Shown here: one piece after another, positions 27,311 through 36,392 of the stretch
Numbering within the stretch: position 1 is the first letter of the stretch
How the letters are laid out: each line of letters opens with the position of its first letter
Origin: Ilumatobacter coccineus YM16-304
GTDB taxonomy: Bacteria > Actinomycetota > Acidimicrobiia > Acidimicrobiales > Ilumatobacteraceae
Direction of reading: 5' to 3'
Length of the DNA: 64,000 bases
Assembly: GCF_000348785.1 (NCBI RefSeq)
Contig: NC_020520.1
Location: forward strand, 2,418,001-2,482,000
Notes under the pieces: generated by a model
Databases searched by the model: none
Told to the model about the DNA's origin: nothing
Seen by the model: the letters and a program-made list of their open reading frames with translations, nothing else
Program-made: the position numbers and the translations under genes

Positions 27311-28471
27311 ATGAGTTCGACGAACACCACGCTCGAAGTGGCCCGTACCCGCATCGACGACACGCGGTTGACCACCGACGACATCGAGTTGGGCGACGGT
27401 CAGATCCGCCTGCGCATCGACCGGTTCGCGATCACGGCCAACAACATCACCTACGCGGTGTTCGGCGACATGCTCGGCTACTGGGACTTCTTCCCGACGG
27501 CCGACACCACCGACGACACGTCATCCGACACCGCCCCGGAGTTCGGCCGCGTGCCGGCGATGGGTTGGGCCACGGTGGTCGACTCTCGCTGCGACGACAT
27601 CGCGGTCGGGCGTCGCTTCTACGGTTGGTTCCCGATGGCATCGCACGTCGTGTTCACGCCGACGGTCACCGCCGATGGATTCCGCGACGACGGCCCCCAC
27701 CGCCAGGCGCACGCACCGGTGTATCGCGCCTACGTCGGTGTCGAGACCGACCCGATGTACGACGAAGCGGCCGACGGCGAAGACCGTCACGTGCTGCTGC
27801 GCGGTCTGTTCCTCACCGGGTTCCTCGCCGAGGAGTTCTTCGCCGACGGCGGCGGATCGGGCGAGCCCTACTTCGGCACGCAACGGGTCGTCGTGTTGTC
27901 GGCGTCGTCGAAGACCGCGATCGGCTTCGCCCAGCGAGCGTCGCTCCGGAGCGACATCGAAGTCGTCGGGGTCACGTCGTCGGGCAACCGGGCGTTCGTC
28001 GAAGCGCTCGGGTTCTACGACCAGGTGGTGAGCTACGACGAGGTCGGCGACATCGCCACCGACGGGGGCGCGGTGTCGATCGACATGGCCGGCAACCCGA
28101 CGGCACTCGCGGCCGTGCACGAACACTTCGGCGACGGGCTCGCATACTCGATGACGGTCGGGCGCAGCCACCACGACGCTCCGGCACCCGAGTCGGCCGA
28201 CATGGCCGGGCCGGCGCCGCAGCTCTTCTTCGCTCCCACGGAGGTCGGTCGTCGGATGGAGGAATGGGGGCGCGCCGAGTACGGCAAGCGTTGTGCAGAT
28301 GCGCTCGACGCCTTCGTCGAGGGAAGCCGAAGCTGGCTCACGATCGATCATCGCATCGGTGCCGATGCCGTCGCTCAGGGTTGGGCCGACGTGTACGCCG
28401 GCGCCGTGTCGCCCGACGTCGGTGTCGTCGCCTCGTTCGACGCACAGCCGACTGGAGCAACGCCGTCATGA
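27311..28471 (+). CDS. DUF2855 family protein (MDR-like fold, function unknown)
   Basis: A 386-residue protein resembling the DUF2855 family. The N-terminal half has ITANNITYAVFGDMLGYWDFFP and VPAMGWATVVDS...GRRFYGWFPMASHVV, the family hallmarks. The middle VVVLSASSKTAIGFAQ...VVGVTSSGNRAFVEALGFYDQVVSYDEV looks like the nucleotide-binding half of medium-chain reductases, although the glycine loop is replaced by SASSKTA. A quinone-reductase-like role is possible but unproven. ATG 27311 begins the conserved region. The stop overlaps the start of the methyltransferase gene (ATGA), so the two are co-expressed. Confidence 0.82.
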   Translation: MSSTNTTLEVARTRIDDTRLTTDDIELGDGQIRLRIDRFAITANNITYAVFGDMLGYWDFFPTADTTDDTSSDTAPEFGRVPAMGWATVVDSRCDDIAVGRRFYGWFPMASHVVFTPTVTADGFRDDGPHRQAHAPVYRAYVGVETDPMYDEAADGEDRHVLLRGLFLTGFLAEEFFADGGGSGEPYFGTQRVVVLSASSKTAIGFAQRASLRSDIEVVGVTSSGNRAFVEALGFYDQVVSYDEVGDIATDGGAVSIDMAGNPTALAAVHEHFGDGLAYSMTVGRSHHDAPAPESADMAGPAPQLFFAPTEVGRRMEEWGRAEYGKRCADALDAFVEGSRSWLTIDHRIGADAVAQGWADVYAGAVSPDVGVVASFDAQPTGATPS

Positions 28472-29733
28472 GTTCGTTGCTCGACGCCCTCCCGACACCG
28501 AACGACCAGCGGCTCGCCGTCAAGGTCACCCCCGACGCGCTGCGCCGCATCCGCGCCGGTCATCCGTGGGTCTACGACAAGTCGATCGACTCGACCAATC
28601 ACGAGGGTGGCCCCGGCGACATCGCAATCGTCTTCGACAAGAACCGCAAGTTCGCGGCGATCGGACTCTGGGACCCGGAGTCACCCATCCGCATGAAGAT
28701 GCTGCACGTCGGCAAGCCGACGACGATCGACGCCGCCTGGTTCCGAGCCCGGATCGCCGAGGCGGTTGCCGACCGAGCCCCGTTGTGGGCCGGAACGCAG
28801 CGCAAGCGCATCGCCTACCGCGCCGTCAACGGCGAGAACGACGGCCTGCCCGGCCTGGTCGTCGACGTCTACACCGACGTCGCCGTCATCAAGCTCTACA
28901 GCGAGATCTGGTACCCGTACCTCCGCGACGTGGTCGACGGTGTCATGGCGGCCACCGACGCGCAGCACGTCGTGCTCCGCTTGGCGCGCAACCTCCAAGA
29001 GCGTGAGACCCACGGCCTCGACGACGGCGACGTGCTCTTCGGTGACCCGCCCGACCCGGTGATGTTCATGGAAGGTCGGCTCACCTTCGAAGCCGACGTG
29101 CGCGCCGGGCAGAAGACCGGACACTTCCTCGACCAGCGGGCCAACCGTCTCCTCGTCGGCAAGATGACCGGAGGCCGCTCGGTGCTCGACGTCTTCGCCT
29201 CCACCGGCGGATTCAGTGTCCACGCGGCAGCCGGCGGCGCTCGCTCGGTGCACGCGATCGACCAGTCGGCACCGACGATCGCCGTGGCCAAGCGCAACAT
29301 GGCGTACAACAACGAGATCCCGGCCGTCGCCGAGTGCCAGTTCACCACTCAGTGCGCCGACGCGTTCGACGCACTCGGCCACCTCGGGCGCACCGACCGA
29401 CGTTTCGACATCGTCATCATCGACCCGCCGTCGTTCGCCCAGAAGGCCGCCACGGTCGGTCGGGCGAAGGCCGCCTACGCCAAGCTGACCAAGCTGGCGA
29501 TGGGTGTCGTCGAGCAGGGCGGCGTGCTCGTGCAGGCCTCGTGCTCGAGCCGGGTCACCAGCGACGACTTCTTCGACACCGTCACGGCCGCTGCCGTCGA
29601 ACACGGTGCACGTCTCACCGAGATCCGTCGCACGGGGCACGACATCGACCATCCGGTCACGTTCGACGAGGGCGCGTACCTCAAGGCGGGTTTCTGGCGT
29701 GTCGACACAGGCCGTCGAGGGCGTCGGCCGTAG
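28468..29733 (+). CDS. Class I SAM-dependent rRNA methyltransferase, RlmI-like
   Basis: A 421-residue RNA methyltransferase. An N-terminal PUA-type domain (RRIRAGHPWVYDKSI...GDIAIVFDKNRKFAAIGLWD) precedes an EEHEE-like linker domain and a Rossmann methyltransferase domain with SAM motif VLDVFASTGGFSVHAA and catalytic motif IIDPPSFA. A Cys in ASCSSRV occupies the place seen in m5C enzymes. E. coli RlmI methylates C1962 of 23S rRNA; the same target is likely but not shown. It overlaps the DUF2855 gene by 4 nt. Confidence 0.9.
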   Translation: MSSLLDALPTPNDQRLAVKVTPDALRRIRAGHPWVYDKSIDSTNHEGGPGDIAIVFDKNRKFAAIGLWDPESPIRMKMLHVGKPTTIDAAWFRARIAEAVADRAPLWAGTQRKRIAYRAVNGENDGLPGLVVDVYTDVAVIKLYSEIWYPYLRDVVDGVMAATDAQHVVLRLARNLQERETHGLDDGDVLFGDPPDPVMFMEGRLTFEADVRAGQKTGHFLDQRANRLLVGKMTGGRSVLDVFASTGGFSVHAAAGGARSVHAIDQSAPTIAVAKRNMAYNNEIPAVAECQFTTQCADAFDALGHLGRTDRRFDIVIIDPPSFAQKAATVGRAKAAYAKLTKLAMGVVEQGGVLVQASCSSRVTSDDFFDTVTAAAVEHGARLTEIRRTGHDIDHPVTFDEGAYLKAGFWRVDTGRRGRRP

Positions 29734-29742
29734 CCTCTGAGC

Positions 29743-30624
29743 ATGCCGCAGGTCGAAGCAAACGGAATCACGATCGAGTACGAGCAGTTCGGCGCGGGAG
29801 ACCCGCTGCTGCTGATCATGGGGCTCGGGGGCCAGCTCACCGACTGGCCACAGGGTTTCGTCGACGCATTGGTCGACGTCGGCTTCCAGGTGACCACGTT
29901 CGACAACCGCGACATGGGGCTCAGCACCGAGTTCGACTGGGAACCGCCGAAGCAGATCAAGGCCGTGGCGAAGGCGCTCGTCAAACGGCCACCCAAGGCC
30001 GGCTACACGATCGTCGACATGGCTGCCGATGCAGCCGGACTCCTCGACGCGCTGGGCATCGAGTCGGCTCATGTCGCAGGGATGTCGATGGGCGGCATGA
30101 TCGCGCAGCAGCTCACCATCGACGCTCCCGGCAAGGTCCGGTCGCTCACGTCGGTGATGTCGAACCCGGGTGACGGCAAGTCGGGTCGCATCGCGGCGAA
30201 GGTGATGGCGAAGATGGCGCGCCTGCCCCGTCCGACCAAGGAGTCCGCACCGGCGCAGTCGGTCGAGAGCTTCCTGCTGTGGAGCGGCCCGCACTTCGAT
30301 CCGGCCGAGCATCTCGCCCGAGCCGAGGTGGGCGTCGCACGCAGCTTCCGGCCTCGCGGGACCGAGCGGCAGACCACGGCGATCATGGCGAGCCCCGATC
30401 GCACGCCGGGTCTGCGCAACGTCACGGTGCCGACGTTGGTGATCCACGGCCTGGTCGACAAGCTCGTCAAGCCGTCGGGTGGTATCGCCACCGCGGCTGC
30501 CGTTCCCGGCTCGACCCTGGTGATGTACCCCGACATGGGTCACGACCTTCCAGCGCCTCGCTACGCCGACATGGCGGCGGCGATACGTCGCAACGCCGAC
30601 GCTGCGGCTCCCACCGACGGCTGA
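29743..30624 (+). CDS. Alpha/beta hydrolase
   Basis: A 293-residue alpha/beta-fold enzyme. The nucleophile elbow is GMSMGG (Ser about residue 112), the acid is Asp in HGLVDKLV and the His is in DMGHDLP. The oxyanion strand LLLIMGLGG and the sequence FDNRDMGLS after strand four match the branch that includes esterases and aclacinomycin methylesterase-like proteins. TAGCCT at 29731-29736 ends 6 nt before the ATG, indicating a leaderless transcript separate from the methyltransferase operon. Substrate unknown. Confidence 0.88.
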   Translation: MPQVEANGITIEYEQFGAGDPLLLIMGLGGQLTDWPQGFVDALVDVGFQVTTFDNRDMGLSTEFDWEPPKQIKAVAKALVKRPPKAGYTIVDMAADAAGLLDALGIESAHVAGMSMGGMIAQQLTIDAPGKVRSLTSVMSNPGDGKSGRIAAKVMAKMARLPRPTKESAPAQSVESFLLWSGPHFDPAEHLARAEVGVARSFRPRGTERQTTAIMASPDRTPGLRNVTVPTLVIHGLVDKLVKPSGGIATAAAVPGSTLVMYPDMGHDLPAPRYADMAAAIRRNADAAAPTDG

Positions 30625-30654
30625 CGGCGAACGGGGTCGGGCGGAGCGTCAGCG

Positions 30655-31320
30655 ATGAGCCCGACGAACCCACCATCGACCCGACGAGCGCGGCGACCGG
30701 CATGGCACCGCGGTCGGCATCCGAAGTTGGAGCGCGACCTCGACCCCGACGCGATCTGGCGGGGTGAGATCCGCGACGCCGACATCGTGATGACTGCGGC
30801 CGAACACGCGGCGCTCGACCACGAGCAGCGCGAGGCGGCGCGACGGCGAACCCTCGTCGAACTGTTCGGCGACCCGATCGGATCGCTCGTGGTCGACGAG
30901 CCCGGTCTGCAGCATCGGCGTCGAGGCGACGGCGCCCGGTCGAGCGCTGCGATCGAACAAGCTCGAACGGCCGGATGTCGTGAGGAGATCCAGGTCGCCG
31001 TCCTCGCTCACCCGGTCGTCGCAGCGGAATCGCTCGACGACCTGATGCTCTTCCGGAGCGTCACCGCTGTCGAGGTCGACGAGACGTCGCGAGCGTCGTC
31101 GCGCAAGCAGATCACGTGGGACGCGACCGTGCGGACCACACCGTGGACTCGTCGACGGGCACGACTCCGGCTCTACGGCTCCCCGTCGTCGAACGTCACG
31201 GTGCTCACGCTCACGCCGGTGAGATCGCGTCGTCGAGGTGCTCGACGCTTCCTGCGCGCCGGACTCGGATCGCTGTTCGAGTGGCGCGACCGCATCGAGC
31301 AGTCGCTCGCGTCCGGCTGA
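30655..31320 (+). CDS. Hypothetical basic protein
   Basis: I do not recognise this 221-residue protein. It begins with a basic, disordered-looking tail (RRARRPAWHRGRHPKLERDLD), then a helical acidic/basic segment with HAALDHEQREAARRRTLVELFG, then mixed alpha/beta sequence including NVTVLTLTPV and a basic end. There is no signal peptide or membrane helix. Codon use matches the neighbours, supporting a real gene. It lies 30 nt after the hydrolase on the same strand and converges with the DUF2207-like gene. Confidence 0.5.
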   Translation: MSPTNPPSTRRARRPAWHRGRHPKLERDLDPDAIWRGEIRDADIVMTAAEHAALDHEQREAARRRTLVELFGDPIGSLVVDEPGLQHRRRGDGARSSAAIEQARTAGCREEIQVAVLAHPVVAAESLDDLMLFRSVTAVEVDETSRASSRKQITWDATVRTTPWTRRRARLRLYGSPSSNVTVLTLTPVRSRRRGARRFLRAGLGSLFEWRDRIEQSLASG

Positions 31321-31356
31321 CGAGCCGGTCGCAGCGGCTGCGGCAGCGGGCTCACG

Positions 31357-32832
31357 TCACTCGGGAATGACGTGTCCGATCGGTGTGGCCTTGCGGATGT
31401 ACCCGAGCACCGGCGTGGCACGAACGATCGCATCGACGTCCTGGGGCATTGCACCCTTCTCGGTCGCTCGCCATGCGGTGATCACGTCGGAGCGGCCGTC
31501 GTCGAGCGCGACGTAGAGGCTGTACCGGTCGCCTTCGAGACGCCGCATCACCTGTCTCGGCAGCGGGGAGACCTCGGCGGGGCGACGGGTACGGATGACC
31601 ACGCCGGTCCGCTCGACCGAGTTGAACGCGTCGGCGGCACCAGCGAAGGCCACCCAGAGCCCGACGACGATGGGAAGGAACGAGACGACCGCGAGACCGG
31701 TGGCCACGTCGCTGATCAGCCAGTCCTGTTCCTCGAACCGGTCGTACAGCGAGCGCCAGGCGTCGCCGCGAGCGACATCGGAGAAGAAGCGGCGCAATCG
31801 GATCGCCACGAAGACGGTGACGAGGCCGCCGATGAGCGCGACGACGGGGTGCAGCCCGTAGCCGGGACGAAACGGATACCGGATGCGCACCAGGCGTCCC
31901 GACCCGCCGATCGCACTCCAGGCGAGGTAGTGGTCGTCGCGGGCCATCGGAAGCTCGACCGACACCCCGTCGGCCAGCCCCATCGCGGCGGCGTATCCGA
32001 GGCGGCGGTCGCCGATGTCGTTGGCGCTGGGGGCCATGGGTCCGAATCCGTCGGCGACGAGACGTTGGCGAACGGTGAGCCACCGGCTGGTGGCCGCGAC
32101 GCCGGCTTCGGTCATCGTGACCTGCCCGGTGGCGAGCCGGTGTCCGATGCGATAGCAGAGGATCAGGAGCGCGACGAGCGTGGCGACGGCGATGTACCGC
32201 CGCTCGACCGAGTCGACGACCGCCGTCGGCGGGTCGCCACCGTCGCGAGACGAGAGCCAAGCGAGCAGGGCCAACAGCGTGATGACGACGGGCCCGGCGA
32301 TGAGTTGCGGCGTCCAACGGTTGCGGAGCAGACCGGAGCGGCGACCCTCGGCGTAGACCAGGCGACGAAAGCGCCGCCACCAACTGCCGGTGACGTCGAC
32401 CGCGAGGTGACGCGCCGGAATGGCCCGATCGGTGGTGAAGCGAGCGAGGATGTGCTGCTGGACGAGGCGTTCGTGGGGGAGGAGGGCGTCACCGTCGGCC
32501 GCGATGGCCGCCGGACGGACCCGGCTCACCTCGTCGTCGTCTTCAGGCGGCAGGATTCGGAGCCAACCACGAGCGGCGAGGTCGACGACCGTGGCCCGAA
32601 GCCCTTCGGCGGTGAGCGTGGCGTCGTGGGTGAGCACGTTGACCACCGCTGGCGATTCGCGGCGCAGCGACCCGGACGTACCGGCCGGATCGGGGCGCGG
32701 TGGGGCGGCCATCCGTTCGACGAACCAGAAGGCCGCGTACCCACACACGGTCAGGACGACGGCGATTCCGAGCATCGCTCCGCCTGGCGTCGGCGCAAAG
32801 AAGTCCCAACTCAACCCGATCATCGAGGGCAC
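31357..32832 (-). CDS. Multi-pass membrane protein, DUF2207-like C-terminal part
   Basis: A 491-residue membrane protein. A hydrophobic helix at ~17-37 is followed by a cytoplasmic winged-helix-like part (NVLTHDATLTAEGLRATVVDLAARGWLRI), the same arrangement as in the C-terminal region of DUF2207 proteins (xxAxLLDLAxRGxxxI). Later hydrophobic segments lie around residues 175-192, 212-226, 318-335 and 378-397. The large extracytoplasmic N-terminal domain of DUF2207 proteins is absent. A GTG at 32832 or ATG at 32823 may be the start. It lies 9 nt downstream of the mscS-type gene and is probably co-transcribed with it. Function unknown. Confidence 0.6.
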   Translation of the reverse strand: MPSMIGLSWDFFAPTPGGAMLGIAVVLTVCGYAAFWFVERMAAPPRPDPAGTSGSLRRESPAVVNVLTHDATLTAEGLRATVVDLAARGWLRILPPEDDDEVSRVRPAAIAADGDALLPHERLVQQHILARFTTDRAIPARHLAVDVTGSWWRRFRRLVYAEGRRSGLLRNRWTPQLIAGPVVITLLALLAWLSSRDGGDPPTAVVDSVERRYIAVATLVALLILCYRIGHRLATGQVTMTEAGVAATSRWLTVRQRLVADGFGPMAPSANDIGDRRLGYAAAMGLADGVSVELPMARDDHYLAWSAIGGSGRLVRIRYPFRPGYGLHPVVALIGGLVTVFVAIRLRRFFSDVARGDAWRSLYDRFEEQDWLISDVATGLAVVSFLPIVVGLWVAFAGAADAFNSVERTGVVIRTRRPAEVSPLPRQVMRRLEGDRYSLYVALDDGRSDVITAWRATEKGAMPQDVDAIVRATPVLGYIRKATPIGHVIPE

Positions 32833-32841
32833 ATCATGGCA

Positions 32842-33948
32842 TCACGAGTCGCCGTTTCGCATCCATACCGTGCGCTGGGGGAACGGAATCTCGATGCCGG
32901 CGTCGTCGAGGGCGTACTTGAACGCCTCGCGCAGTGCGCGTTGAAGCGCCCACTGAGCGCCTGGAGCGGTCTTGACGACGAGCCGGAGGGTGATGCCGTC
33001 GGCGCCCAACGTCTCGACGCCGAGGACCTTCGGTTCTTCGAGGATGTCGTCGGCCCATTCCTCTGAGGCACAGACGTCGGTGGCGGTCTGCATCAAGATG
33101 GTCCGGACGCCGTCGAGGTCGGCGTCGTACGCGACGTCGATGTCGACGAGCGCCGTCGACCAGAGCTGCGACATGTTGCCGACGCGTTGGATCTCGCCGT
33201 TGGGAACGTGCCACACGGTGCCGTCGATGCCTCGCAGGACCGTGGTGCGGAGCGCCACCTCTTCGACGGTGCCGGTCGCCTCGCCGACGTCGACGACGTC
33301 GCCGATGCCGTACTGGTCCTCCATCAGCATGAACAGCCCGGCGATGCAGTCCTTCACCAGGCTCTGCGCGCCGAAGCCGAGCGCCACGCCGATGATGCCG
33401 GCACCGGCGATGAACGGCCCGAGGTTCAAGCCGACTTCGCCGAGGACGAGGATGAACGCGGTGACCCAGATGATGACCGTGAGCGTGCTGCCGATCACAC
33501 CGGAGATCGAGGCCGCCCGCGCCGTACGCCGCGCCGACACGATCTCGCTCGGTTCCTCCGTGCCGAGCAGCACCTCGTGCTTGTCGATGCCCATCCGGAC
33601 GAGTTGGCGCTTCGCCGACTCGAGGTTGGGCTTCATCAACCTGGTGACGACCTTGGTGAGGTAGCGCCGAGCCAGACGGGTGAGGATCCACGCCCCGAGC
33701 AGGATCAACAGGATGCCGAGCGGGCGTCCGATCAGCCAGTCGACCAGCTGAGCGGTCCACTTGCTCTCGGTGGCGTCGAACGCCCATTCGCACAGCGCTC
33801 GAGGGTCGTCGCCGCACGCGTCGGCGAGGGCGGGATCGACCGGAATGTCGTCGGTGGCGGTGAGGGCGAACGTCGTCGTGCGGGACGTCGCGAGAAGGGC
33901 GAACAGGGCGGACACAGTCGCGAACGTACCCAAGTCCGAGCGGTTCAC
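32842..33948 (-). CDS. Small-conductance mechanosensitive channel (MscS family)
   Basis: A 368-residue channel that opens under membrane tension to release osmolytes. After a signal-like N-terminal helix and a periplasmic acidic stretch (DIPVDPALADACGDD...CEW) come two further helices. The pore helix TM3 is GPFIAGAGIIGVALGFGAQSLVKD, with the Gly/Ala packing of MscS, and the cytoplasmic beta domain DQYGIGDVVDVGEATGTVEEVALRTT follows. The C-terminal alpha/beta domain ends IPFPQRTVWM. GTG 33948 is chosen, with AAGGGA 7 nt upstream; earlier codons have no membrane-protein character. It diverges from the beta-helix gene. Confidence 0.92.
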   Translation of the reverse strand: MNRSDLGTFATVSALFALLATSRTTTFALTATDDIPVDPALADACGDDPRALCEWAFDATESKWTAQLVDWLIGRPLGILLILLGAWILTRLARRYLTKVVTRLMKPNLESAKRQLVRMGIDKHEVLLGTEEPSEIVSARRTARAASISGVIGSTLTVIIWVTAFILVLGEVGLNLGPFIAGAGIIGVALGFGAQSLVKDCIAGLFMLMEDQYGIGDVVDVGEATGTVEEVALRTTVLRGIDGTVWHVPNGEIQRVGNMSQLWSTALVDIDVAYDADLDGVRTILMQTATDVCASEEWADDILEEPKVLGVETLGADGITLRLVVKTAPGAQWALQRALREAFKYALDDAGIEIPFPQRTVWMRNGDS

Positions 33949-34081
33949 ACGCGATCCCTTGAACCTTTCGCGCCAGTCGCCACAAGGGATTCCGGCGTTT
34001 CTTGAGGATTCGCAGAGAAGAACTTGTGCAAGACGTGAATTCAGGCGATGGCGGATCGAGTCGAAGCCATGAGGAACCGCC

Positions 34082-36187
34082 ATGAACGTCTCACCCTCCG
34101 CCATCCGCCAGCTTCAGACCGCCACACCATCCCGACCCGCATCGCGACTGCGCCTCGCAGGCGCCGCCGCGGCCATCGGCGTCGCGTGCGGATCGATCGG
34201 TGTCGCGTTCGTCGCCGCCGAAGCGGGCGCTGCCGACATCGTGCACGTCTCAACGTTCGGTGACGACAGTGCGTCGGGATCGGCCGACTCGCCGGTCCGT
34301 ACCATCGAGCAGGGCGTCCGCCTCGCCGAGTCCGGCGACACCGTGCAGATCGCCGGCGGCACCTACCACGAGTCGGTGCAGGTGTACGCGAAGGAAGTCC
34401 ATCTCGTCGCGGCACCGGGCGCCGACGTCGTGCTCGACGGCGCACGCGTCGTCGACGGATGGTCGGCGAGCCCCGGCGGTTGGTCGGCGCCCTGGTCGAC
34501 CGACTTCGAACGCGTCGGCGCCCCGTACACCACCTCCGACGTTCCCGAGGCCGGCTGGCCCGAACAGTTCTTCCTCGACGGCGCACCGCTCGCCGAGGAG
34601 ACGTCGCTGGCCGAACTCGACCCCGGCGAGTTCTTCTACGACAAGAGCCTCGGCAGCGTGGTCATCGCCGAGAACCCCAACGGCCGACTCGTCGAAGGCA
34701 GCGACCTGTCGTGGGGCCTCTACCTCAACAAGGCCGACGGCTCGACGGTCGACGGCCTCACCGTTCGCCGCTACGCGACGCAGAACCGCCACATGGCGGC
34801 GGTTCGGGCCTACGCCGACGACCTCTCGATCACCGACACGACGGTCGAACTCAACGCTCGCATCGGGCTCTCGGCCATGGGCGACCGTATCGAACTGGTC
34901 GACGTGCGAGCACTCGACAACGGCCACCTCGGTGTGCACGGTCACCGCTCGACCGATCTCACGATGACCGACCTCCAGGTGATCGGCAACAACCGCGAGC
35001 ACTTCGACGCCAAGCATTCGGCCGGCGGCATCAAGGTCACCGAGACGGCTCGCCTCGTCGTCGAGTCGACCGTGTCGTCCGACAACAACGGTCCGGGAAT
35101 CTGGACCGACCTGGCCGTGACCGACTCCCGGGTCGTGTCGTCGACCGCCGAACGCAACAGCCGTTCGGGTATCGAGATCGAACTGTCGCAGGACATCGTC
35201 GTGTTCGACAACACACTCGTCGACAACGGCGAAGCCGGCATCTGGGTGCTCGAGAGCTCGGGCGTCGACGTGTGGCACAACACCGCACTCCACAACGTCC
35301 GTGACATCTGGGTGCTCGACGGCGACCGTGCCGATCTGACCGGCGTCGTCGTCAAGAACAACGTGCTCGGCGGTGGCGCCGATGGAGCGCAAGCCCTGTT
35401 CAACGCCGACGACTGGACCGAGCGCCGCTCTGCCGCCGACATGGACGTGCAGATCGCCTCCAACCGCTACTGGCTGCATCCCGATTCGCCGACCAAGCTG
35501 ATGTCACGCTGGGCCAACTGGCCGCAGCCACTCTCGCTGTCGGCAGCGATCGACGATCACCGCGCCGCGACCGGTCAAGGCGACGGCAGCGACCTCGTGG
35601 TGTCGAGCAGCAACCCGTTCGCCCGGTCGTCGTCCGACATCCGCCAGGCCGACGACGCTCCCGCAGCGTCGCCGCTGCCGGCAGCGGTCGCCGACACCGT
35701 GGGCGTCACCGGTGCGCACCCGGCCGGGGCACTCTCGACGCTCGACCACACGGCGACCCCACGCTCGAACCCCGACACGACTCGCAACGACGACCAGTCG
35801 ACCGTCGGCGACGAGCCCGACAGCGCCGGCGACGGCCGGACCACCTCCGGCACCACCCCGTCGACCGACGACCCGGCGAGCACTCCCCGCACGGTCCCGG
35901 CCCCCGGATCGACGCCCGAGGGCGCCGAGAACGCCGAGATCGCCCGGTCGAGTCAGACCGACATCGCGACCCCGAGCACGCTTCCGGCTGCTCCGGTCCT
36001 GGACACGGTGGCACCGGGGCAGCCGACCGTCGTGGGATCGGCCGACGATGCGGCGACGGCCGAGGCCGCCGGGCTCCGCAGCGCCGACGACGCGGTAGCG
36101 GTGGACGACGCTCGACTCGCTCGCAGCGGTGGCTGGGGAGCGATCCACGATCACGTCCTCGACGCGCTCGCCGACCTCGCCGCCTGA
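34082..36187 (+). CDS. Secreted right-handed parallel beta-helix protein with a Ser/Thr/Pro-rich tail
   Basis: A 701-residue exported protein at the left edge of the polysaccharide locus. A signal peptide covers about residues 1-50 (AGAAAAIGVACGSIGVAFVAA...AGA). Residues ~55-480 are a pectate-lyase-like beta-helix: DUF1565-type DDSASGSADSPVRTIEQGVRLAESGDTVQIAGGTY, then repeated strands such as NNGPGIWTDLAVTDSRVVSSTAERNSRSGIEI and NTLVDNGEAGIWVLESSGVDVWHN. The tail of ~190 residues is low-complexity (Asp/Ser/Thr/Pro/Ala). Such folds bind or cut polysaccharides; no lyase motif is certain. GAGGAA at 34071-34076 is the ribosome-binding site. A weak TTCA-N16-GTCGAAG signal (34040-34066) lies upstream. 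Confidence 0.82.
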   Translation: MNVSPSAIRQLQTATPSRPASRLRLAGAAAAIGVACGSIGVAFVAAEAGAADIVHVSTFGDDSASGSADSPVRTIEQGVRLAESGDTVQIAGGTYHESVQVYAKEVHLVAAPGADVVLDGARVVDGWSASPGGWSAPWSTDFERVGAPYTTSDVPEAGWPEQFFLDGAPLAEETSLAELDPGEFFYDKSLGSVVIAENPNGRLVEGSDLSWGLYLNKADGSTVDGLTVRRYATQNRHMAAVRAYADDLSITDTTVELNARIGLSAMGDRIELVDVRALDNGHLGVHGHRSTDLTMTDLQVIGNNREHFDAKHSAGGIKVTETARLVVESTVSSDNNGPGIWTDLAVTDSRVVSSTAERNSRSGIEIELSQDIVVFDNTLVDNGEAGIWVLESSGVDVWHNTALHNVRDIWVLDGDRADLTGVVVKNNVLGGGADGAQALFNADDWTERRSAADMDVQIASNRYWLHPDSPTKLMSRWANWPQPLSLSAAIDDHRAATGQGDGSDLVVSSSNPFARSSSDIRQADDAPAASPLPAAVADTVGVTGAHPAGALSTLDHTATPRSNPDTTRNDDQSTVGDEPDSAGDGRTTSGTTPSTDDPASTPRTVPAPGSTPEGAENAEIARSSQTDIATPSTLPAAPVLDTVAPGQPTVVGSADDAATAEAAGLRSADDAVAVDDARLARSGGWGAIHDHVLDALADLAA

Positions 36188-36293
36188 TCGACGCCTGACG
36201 ACCGCCTGGGTGTCGCTCGAGGTCCCGTCGCGTTCGCTCGTCGCAACGGTCGATCCCGGTCGAGCCCGACCCAGAGACCAGACACTTCGGTTT

Positions 36294-36321
36294 CTCAAGA
36301 ACGCTTGACACACGACCGATA
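36294..36321 (+). promoter_or_regulatory. FliA/WhiG-like promoter candidate before ugd
   Basis: CTCA at 36294-36297 and ACCGATA at 36315-36321 are separated by 17 nt, identical spacing to the signals before the chain-length, fibrinogen-like and priming transferase genes. The leader to ATG 36393 is about 60-65 nt, longer than for the other genes. Confidence 0.5.
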
Positions 36322-36392
36322 CCATCTCAGGCGCACCGCACGCTGTGGCGGCGTCGCCGACGAACCGTACGAAACAACCCTGAAGGTCAGCG

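Noticed and set aside
33998-34007. TTTCTTGAGG (CTCAAGAA on the minus strand) before the mscS-type gene as a further member of the FliA-like promoters
   Set aside because: No CGA(T/A) box occurs 15-17 nt downstream on the minus strand; only the first half matches.
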